From an uncultured SAR116 cluster alpha proteobacterium (GTDB lineage: Bacteria > Pseudomonadota > Alphaproteobacteria > Puniceispirillales > Marisalimonadaceae), in contig CACMRF010000011.1 in assembly GCA_902615995.1 (NCBI GenBank), positions 1 to 38,819 of the forward strand: a stretch of 38,819 nucleotides of DNA, given 5' to 3'. The position numbers and the translations under genes are program-made. The notes under the pieces are model-generated. The model was not told where the DNA came from, did not search any database, and was given only the letters and a program-made list of their open reading frames with translations. The stretch's first letter is position 1. Every line of letters begins with the position of its first letter. Below are positions 34,092 through 38,819 of the stretch, one piece after another.

Positions 34092-34167
34092 TGGTGCCCA
34101 GGGGCGGATTCGAACCACCGACACGAGGATTTTCAGTCCTCTGCTCTACCTACTGAGCTACCTGGGC
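34092..34167 (-). tRNA. tRNA-Phe (anticodon GAA), CCA encoded
   Basis: On the minus strand the acceptor arms GCCCAGG and CCTGGGC pair fully, with discriminator A and an encoded CCA. The D arm is GCTCAGTAGGTAGAGC. The anticodon arm GAGGA-CTGAAAA-TCCTC gives GAA. The T arm is GGTGG-TTCGAAT-CCGCC. Length is 76 bases. All stems are intact. Confidence 0.97.
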
Positions 34168-34177
34168 ACAATAATAA

Positions 34178-34206
34178 TCTATACATACATCAAGTGAAAT
34201 TGTCTA
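34178..34206 (-). promoter_or_regulatory. Possible tRNA-Phe promoter
   Basis: On the minus strand TAGACA (34206-34201) and TATAGA (34183-34178) are 17 bases apart, and the tRNA starts 11 bases after the -10. The spacing is ideal and the boxes are fair matches to the sigma-70 pattern, but the sequence is AT-rich, so the call is tentative. Confidence 0.4.
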
Positions 34207-34219
34207 CTATAGAAAAGAA

Positions 34220-34369
34220 TTAATTGTCAAAATCTATTAATTTAGATATTACATATCTATTATCCAACCATCTAAACAAGTCTATTTTACTACATTTATC
34301 AGAACAAAATGGAAAATATTTATCTTGTTTATCAATTTCTTTCTGACAATTAATACAGCTACTTTTCAC
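34220..34369 (-). CDS. yacG: DNA gyrase inhibitor YacG-type zinc-finger protein
   Basis: A 49-residue protein starting with GTG and overlapping the maf stop by 11 bases. It has the YacG pattern: Cys5-x2-Cys8 (CINC), then Cys22-x3-Cys26 (CSDKC), followed by SKIDLFRWLDNRY, the family's helix SxxCxxIDLxxWL. YacG binds zinc and inhibits DNA gyrase in Escherichia coli. It is short for the family (about 60-65 aa), as alphaproteobacterial forms often are. The order infA-maf-yacG-tRNA-Phe is characteristic of Alphaproteobacteria. Confidence 0.85.
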   Translation of the reverse strand: MKSSCINCQKEIDKQDKYFPFCSDKCSKIDLFRWLDNRYVISKLIDFDN

Positions 34370-34955
34370 TATAATATCCAATTGAGTTGAGTGATCCATA
34401 AACCTGATTTAAAGGTAATCCAACAATATTAGTATATGACCCAGAAATGAACTGAATAAATTTTTCTGCAGATCCTTGAATACCGTATGCTCCAGCCTTT
34501 CCTTTCCATTCATTTGATTCAATGTAAGATTTGATTTCATTATCTGACAATCTTTTCATTTTCACTACTGAAGTTACAACCCTTAAAGAATCTATTTTAT
34601 CTTTACAATATAAATTAAAAGCTGTTGAAACTCTATGTCTTCTTCCAGATAAAAGCTCTAAAAATTTTATTGCTTTTGATTTTTCATTTGTTTTATCAAT
34701 TATTCTTCTACCAACATAAACAATTGTGTCTGCAGTTAAAATCAAATCATTTGGAAATTTTTTTTTGACAACGTCCATCTTCTCCTTGGCCATTCTTTTA
34801 ACATATAAAATTGGAAGTTCTTTTTTTTGAGGAACTTCATTGATTTCAGGTTTAAAAATTTCATCCGGATAAAAATTAATTTGTTTTAATAATTCTAATC
34901 TTCTTAGTGAAGAGGAACCTAAAATAAATTTTAAATTTTTGGTGTTAGACAACAT
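34359..34955 (-). CDS. maf: Maf family nucleotide pyrophosphatase
   Basis: Maf proteins hydrolyse non-canonical nucleotides (dTTP/UTP or m7GTP type) and restrain septum formation. The 198-residue protein has FILGSSSLRRLELLKQI (nucleotide-binding S-S-x-R-R-x-x-L, about 10-26), LILTADTIVYVGRRIIDKT (catalytic Asp), LELLSGRRHRVSTAF and KGKAGAYGIQGSAEKFI with ISGSYTNIVGLPL, the other hallmark motifs. It follows infA by 12 bases and overlaps yacG, so the three are one transcription unit. Confidence 0.93.
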   Translation of the reverse strand: MLSNTKNLKFILGSSSLRRLELLKQINFYPDEIFKPEINEVPQKKELPILYVKRMAKEKMDVVKKKFPNDLILTADTIVYVGRRIIDKTNEKSKAIKFLELLSGRRHRVSTAFNLYCKDKIDSLRVVTSVVKMKRLSDNEIKSYIESNEWKGKAGAYGIQGSAEKFIQFISGSYTNIVGLPLNQVYGSLNSIGYYSEK

Positions 34956-34967
34956 TATTATGTTGGT

Positions 34968-35186
34968 CTATTTGTACCTAAAAGTAATTCTACCTTTAGT
35001 AAGATCATAAGGTGTCATTTCAACAGTAACTTTATCACCCAACAATACTCTAATTCTATTTTTTCTCATTTTTCCACTTGTATGGGCTAATATTTCATGA
35101 TCATTGTCTAATTTGACTCTAAACATTGCATTTGGAAGTAGCTCTTCAACAACCCCAGAAAATTCTATCACACCTTCTTTTGCCAT
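34968..35186 (-). CDS. infA: Translation initiation factor IF-1
   Basis: A 72-residue single S1/OB-fold domain that binds the ribosomal A site during initiation. Typical text is [40 protein letters not shown], and [18 protein letters not shown]. Length is the family standard. It lies 59 bases after hisD, in an AT-rich gap that probably holds its promoter. Confidence 0.97.
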   Translation of the reverse strand: MAKEGVIEFSGVVEELLPNAMFRVKLDNDHEILAHTSGKMRKNRIRVLLGDKVTVEMTPYDLTKGRITFRYK

Positions 35187-35245
35187 AGGATAGTTATATA
35201 ATTTAAATAATAAATTGTAAAATTAAATAATTTTGTAATTAAACT

Positions 35246-36556
35246 TTAATTATCTTTTCTTCTAGCATATATCGACATTCTATGAGCATCTAATCCTTCT
35301 GCTTCTGCTAAAATTTCTGCATGTTTCCCCAGATCATTTAAATTATGTTCATTACATTGAACAAACGTTGTTCTTCGTAAAAAGTCGTTTGTACCAAGTC
35401 CACTAGAAAACCTTGCTGTTCCTTCTGTGGGCAAAACATGATTTGGACCAGCAATATAATCTCCAATAGCTTCAGGGGTATAATCACCTAAAAAAATTGA
35501 TCCAGCATTATTAATGTCATCTAAATAGAGTTTAGGATTTTCTATACAAAGTTCTAAATGCTCAGGTGCAATTTGATTGATTAGATCTATACATTCACTT
35601 ATATGTTCAATTATTAATATTAATCCATTGTTATACCAAGAACTTGAAGCAATTTTTTTTCTAGGTAATGTCTCTAATAATTTAACAATCTGATTTTCTA
35701 CATGCTTAGCAAATTTTTCATCATTAGTTACTAAAATAGACTGAGCATTTTCATCGTGTTCAGCTTGAGATAATAAGTCTATAGCAATCCACTCTGGATT
35801 ATTTTTATTATCTGCAACTATTAAAACTTCTGAAGGACCTGCAACGGAATCAATTCCTACTTTACCAAATAATTGTCTTTTAGCTTCCGCAACATAAGCA
35901 TTTCCTGGACCAACAATTTTATCAACTTTTTTCAAATCTTTAGTTCCAAAAGCTAATGCAGCTATAGCATGAGCTCCTCCCATCCTATAAAATTCTGTTA
36001 CTTCTGCTAAATATGCAGCTGCTAACAATATTTCTGATTTTTTTTCAAAATTAATTGGTGATACTAAGACCCTTTCCTCAACTCCAGCGACTAAAGCTGG
36101 TATCGCGTTCATTAAAACTGAAGAGGGATAAAGAGCTTTCCCTCCTGGTGCATAAAAACCAACTCTTTTTATAGGAGAATATTTTAATCCTAAATTAACA
36201 CCAAGCTCATCTTCATAGTCAAATCCACTTGGCATTTGCTTTTCATGAAATAATTTGATTCTAGAAGATGCAATTTTCATAGCATTTTTCAAATCAATTG
36301 GAAGATCATCAAAGGCTTTTTTTAATAATTTATTTTCAATTCTAATATCATTTAAATTAGAACAACTAATATTATCAAATTTATTTATCATAGTAATTAG
36401 AGCATTATCACCATGTGTTTTTATTTGACTAGTTATACCAAAAACAATTTTTTCAATATCAACATCTGAAATATTTCTTCTTCTTAAAAATTCATTTAAT
36501 TTTTTATCAAAATTATCTTCCTTAAAATAAAGATATGTAACTTTATTATTAATCAT
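35246..36556 (-). CDS. hisD: Histidinol dehydrogenase HisD
   Basis: HisD carries out the last two steps of histidine synthesis, oxidising L-histidinol to histidine with NAD and zinc. The start is the ATG at 36556, which overlaps the hisG stop (ATGATTAA) behind GAAGG, giving 436 residues; a frame start five codons upstream is not needed. Motifs are VGFYAPGGKALYPSSVLMNA, IVGPGNAYVAEAKRQLFGKV, the zinc/catalytic GVDSVAGPSE-type segment (GIDSVAGPSEVLIVAD), LLSQAEHDENAQSILVT, and IAGPNHVLPTEGTARFSSGL near the C terminus. Confidence 0.96.
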   Translation of the reverse strand: MINNKVTYLYFKEDNFDKKLNEFLRRRNISDVDIEKIVFGITSQIKTHGDNALITMINKFDNISCSNLNDIRIENKLLKKAFDDLPIDLKNAMKIASSRIKLFHEKQMPSGFDYEDELGVNLGLKYSPIKRVGFYAPGGKALYPSSVLMNAIPALVAGVEERVLVSPINFEKKSEILLAAAYLAEVTEFYRMGGAHAIAALAFGTKDLKKVDKIVGPGNAYVAEAKRQLFGKVGIDSVAGPSEVLIVADNKNNPEWIAIDLLSQAEHDENAQSILVTNDEKFAKHVENQIVKLLETLPRKKIASSSWYNNGLILIIEHISECIDLINQIAPEHLELCIENPKLYLDDINNAGSIFLGDYTPEAIGDYIAGPNHVLPTEGTARFSSGLGTNDFLRRTTFVQCNEHNLNDLGKHAEILAEAEGLDAHRMSIYARRKDN

Positions 36557-37205
36557 GTAAAAACCCTTCAAACTTTTTTATAATTTTATAAACTTCCTTA
36601 AAATTTGTTTTATATGCATTTCTATTGACAGCTAATCTTGTAGAAACTTTCATAATCTCTTCAATTTCAATTAAACCATTAGCTTTTAATGTTTCACCAC
36701 TTTCCGAAAGGTCAACAATTCTTCTACATAATCCCATAGATGGAGCCAGTTCCATCGCACCATTTAGCTTTATACAATCAGCATGTACACCCCTTTTTTT
36801 AAAATGCTCCCTAGTTAAATTAGGATATTTTGTTGCTACTCTAACATAACTCCAAGTCAAAGGATCTTCATCACTTAAAATTTCTTTAGTGGTGGCTACC
36901 ACTAATCTACATAAACCAATTTGAAGATCAATAGGTGAGTAAATTTCAGAATGATTAAATTCTTCTAAAACATCGCTTCCAATTATAGCTATATGTGCCG
37001 CCCCATAAATTAGAAATGTTGCTACGTCAAAAGATCTAACAATAATTAATTTTATATTAGGAATATTAGTTTCAAACTTTAATTTTCTGTCTTTCTCGTT
37101 AAAAAAAGACTTTTCAGGAATAATACCTAACTTATCAAAAATTGGTAAAACTTGTTTTAATATTCTCCCTTTTGGAAGAGCTATAATTATATCTTTATCA
37201 TTCAT
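36549..37205 (-). CDS. hisG: ATP phosphoribosyltransferase, short form HisG
   Basis: HisG condenses ATP and PRPP in the first step of histidine synthesis. The start is the ATG at 37205 (MNDKDIIIALPKGRI), 11 bases after the DUF2948 stop. A longer frame begins inside that gene and has no family sequence. At 218 residues with no C-terminal ACT-like domain, it is the short form, which needs the HisRS-like partner HisZ; HisZ is not in the window. Motifs are IALPKGRIL, FDVATFLIYGAAHIAIIGSD, RVATKYPNLTREHF and LNGAMELAPSMGLCRRIVDL. Confidence 0.95.
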   Translation of the reverse strand: MNDKDIIIALPKGRILKQVLPIFDKLGIIPEKSFFNEKDRKLKFETNIPNIKLIIVRSFDVATFLIYGAAHIAIIGSDVLEEFNHSEIYSPIDLQIGLCRLVVATTKEILSDEDPLTWSYVRVATKYPNLTREHFKKRGVHADCIKLNGAMELAPSMGLCRRIVDLSESGETLKANGLIEIEEIMKVSTRLAVNRNAYKTNFKEVYKIIKKFEGFLHD

Positions 37206-37215
37206 ATTAATTAGT

Positions 37216-37686
37216 CTATTTATGCATTGGTTTTTTACCAGTTGGCCATGGCATGTCAAGATCATCTAAATAAATTTCTATTTTTTTTACAAAAACTTTA
37301 ATTGTTACATCCGAAGAAAAAGTTAATATTATTTCATTTTTATCATTATCGACTGATAGTAAATTTATAAATTTTGAAGAATTGATTTTATCTTTATTTG
37401 TATAAGTTATCTTATTTACATTACAAATTCTTATTCCAGAAACAACTCGATAAAATGTTTCGTCTTTTATTTTTTTTCCTACAAATTCCCAGCAAAATCT
37501 AGAAAATGTTGCAATCAATATTTTTTCACTCTTATTATAAATAATTTCATCAATGGAAAATATACCATCTTGACATAATGTAGAAAAAATTTTTATTTCA
37601 TCTTTATCTAAGAATTTTATTTTTAATTTTTTAAAATCATATTCATTGAGATGATCGGAAATATTTTTTTTATCTTCAAATTTCAT
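37216..37686 (-). CDS. DUF2948 family protein
   Basis: This is the DUF2948 protein commonly found between murA and the his genes in Alphaproteobacteria; the order is the main evidence. The 156-residue protein has FLDKDEIKIFSTLCQDGIFS near the start, a RFCWE motif, GIRICNV, and ends in a DLDMPWPTGKKP segment, which is recurrent in the family. It has no membrane segment. Function is unknown. It starts two bases after murA and is likely co-translated. Confidence 0.88.
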   Translation of the reverse strand: MKFEDKKNISDHLNEYDFKKLKIKFLDKDEIKIFSTLCQDGIFSIDEIIYNKSEKILIATFSRFCWEFVGKKIKDETFYRVVSGIRICNVNKITYTNKDKINSSKFINLLSVDNDKNEIILTFSSDVTIKVFVKKIEIYLDDLDMPWPTGKKPMHK

Positions 37687-37688
37687 GA

Positions 37689-38819
37689 TTATCTTATGTG
37701 CGCCCCTATATTAAATAATTTTTCTTCAAAATTTTCGTATCCCCTTTTTAAATGAGATAAATCATTAACAACACTCTCACCATTTGCATTAAGACTTGCT
37801 GCTATTAAGGACATAGAAGCTCTCAGATCAGTAGCTTTAACCGAAGCACCTTGTAATTGCTTTAATCCATCAACAATAGCTTTATTTCCATCAATTTTAA
37901 TAGATGCCCTCATTTTAGACAACTCAGGGACATGCATAAATCTATTTTCAAATATATTTTCTTCAATTACTGATTTTCCATTTGCTATACACATTAAACT
38001 CATAAACTGAGCTTGTAAATCTGTTGGAAAACCAGGATGAGGTTCAGTTTGAATATTAACTGGAGCAATTTCACTAACACCTTTTATTTTTACAGTATCA
38101 TTGTAGAATTCAACTTTCACATTTGTTTGTTTTAACTTTTTAAAAAAAGCTTTTAAATCCTCTGGATTTGAATTGAGTAAGTTTAACTCACCTTTTGTAA
38201 TTCCTGCAATTATAGCAAATGAACCTGCTTCAATTCTATCAGGTATAACTGAGTATGTAATAGGATTTAATTTTGAAACACCCTCTATTTCAATTATATT
38301 TGTGCCTAAACCTTTTATATTTGCTCCTGCCAAATTTAGACAATTACCTAAATCAACAATTTCAGGCTCTTGAGCAGCATTATAAATTTTTGTTTTACCA
38401 ATTGCTAAGGTTGCTGCCATGATTGCACATTCTGTGGCTCCAACAGACACATTAGGAAACTTTATTTCATTTCCGATGAATTTCCCTTGAGGAAGAGTAG
38501 CTCTCAAAAATCCATTTTGTAAATATGTTTCAGCTCCGAGTTGTTTTAGTGCATCTATATGATAATTGATTGGACGTTCTCCAATTTCACAACCTCCAGG
38601 CATTGGAATTAGAGCATTATGTCTTTTAGACAAGAGAGGAGCTAACACTAAAATTGAAGCTCTCATTTTAGAAACTAATTCTTTTGGTGCTTCGATATTT
38701 TGAGGTTCACCATGAAAATCAATGACACCATCATAAAATTTTGTCATTACACCTAAAGCATTTATTAATTTTATCATTAATCTCGTATCCGCTAAATCAG
38801 GTACATTTTTTAAAGAAAA
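37689..38819 (-). CDS. murA: UDP-N-acetylglucosamine enolpyruvyl transferase MurA, 5' end outside window
   Basis: MurA transfers enolpyruvate from PEP to UDP-GlcNAc, the first committed step of peptidoglycan synthesis, in the cytoplasm. The frame runs from the window's right edge. An apparent start at 38777 is internal, since upstream codons read FSLKNVPDLADTRL, the family sequence that precedes LxxLG. About 376 residues are visible of a family length near 420. PMPGGCEIGERPINYH contains the reactive Cys that fosfomycin targets, and it is a Cys here, not the Asp of resistant types. PEPEIVDLGN-like and PGFPTDLQAQFMSLM motifs are also present. Confidence 0.97.
   Translation of the reverse strand, partial: FSLKNVPDLADTRLMIKLINALGVMTKFYDGVIDFHGEPQNIEAPKELVSKMRASILVLAPLLSKRHNALIPMPGGCEIGERPINYHIDALKQLGAETYLQNGFLRATLPQGKFIGNEIKFPNVSVGATECAIMAATLAIGKTKIYNAAQEPEIVDLGNCLNLAGANIKGLGTNIIEIEGVSKLNPITYSVIPDRIEAGSFAIIAGITKGELNLLNSNPEDLKAFFKKLKQTNVKVEFYNDTVKIKGVSEIAPVNIQTEPHPGFPTDLQAQFMSLMCIANGKSVIEENIFENRFMHVPELSKMRASIKIDGNKAIVDGLKQLQGASVKATDLRASMSLIAASLNANGESVVNDLSHLKRGYENFEEKLFNIGAHIR

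Noticed and set aside
38775..38777. Start of murA at 38777
   Set aside because: Upstream codons to the window edge still read MurA (NVPDLADTRL); the ATG is internal and the gene is cut by the window.

Overview
The window is strongly AT-rich, densely packed DNA with short intergenic gaps and many overlapping start and stop codons. It looks like chromosome of a streamlined marine alphaproteobacterium. The block murA, DUF2948, hisG, hisD, infA, maf, yacG, tRNA-Phe at the right end is close to a gene order known from Alphaproteobacteria. The TAXI-TRAP, BMP-type ABC, TauD/TfdA and GMC genes fit a marine heterotroph. The base composition and gene set recall the SAR11/HIMB59/AEGEAN-169 kind of organism, but one that has a flagellum. 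That placement is inference. Both outermost genes (flhA on the left, murA on the right) run off the window.

Layout. (1) 1-9297 is a flagellar region. It holds flhA (partial), flhF, flhG, fliA and a small unknown gene on the plus strand, a flgF-like rod gene on the minus strand, then a run of small unknown genes: an NHLP-leader-like protein, a Sel1-like secreted protein, a 64-aa protein and a secreted four-cysteine protein. After these come a coiled-coil protein with a ParA-type ATPase, a stand-alone cyclic-nucleotide-binding domain and a fliL-like gene. (2) 9294-15412, minus strand, is a six-gene catabolic operon: HMG-CoA-lyase family, CaiB/BaiF CoA-transferase, enoyl-CoA hydratase family, isopropylmalate/isocitrate-type dehydrogenase, PrpF-type isomerase and an AbrB membrane protein. 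It is divergent from (3), 15541-23442, which holds a TAXI-TRAP transporter, a small two-helix membrane protein and a complete BMP/nucleoside-type ABC transporter ending in a strong terminator. (4) 23462-29177 has a FecR-like secreted protein, a TSUP exporter, an HpcH/HpaI aldolase, a 2-hydroxyacid dehydrogenase, a TauD/TfdA dioxygenase and a GMC oxidoreductase. (5) 29197-31797 has a NavAb-like voltage-gated sodium channel with its own promoter, an acyl-CoA ligase and a 48-aa coiled-coil gene. (6) 31841-34167 is an islet with a COG0523 (CobW-type) GTPase and folE, transcribed divergently around a near-textbook Zur box. It is bounded on the right by an intact tRNA-Phe and on the left by a decayed copy of the same tRNA in the same orientation. 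(7) 34220-38819 is the conserved housekeeping block.

How the parts work together. The flagellar genes specify export (FlhA), polar placement and number control (FlhF/FlhG), late-gene transcription (FliA), and rod and stator-associated parts. The central transporters and the divergent operon look like an import-and-breakdown unit, probably for a branched C5/C6 di- or tricarboxylate entering as a CoA ester and leaving as acetyl-CoA plus a 2-oxo acid. The exact substrate cannot be read from sequence. The CobW/folE pair is probably a zinc-starvation module. No CRISPR array, transposase, integrase or phage gene was seen. The best second-look items are the Zur-box COG0523/folE islet with its tRNA repeat, the eroded FlhF/FlhG switch, the orphan NHLP-like protein and the uncharacterised C5-acid operon.
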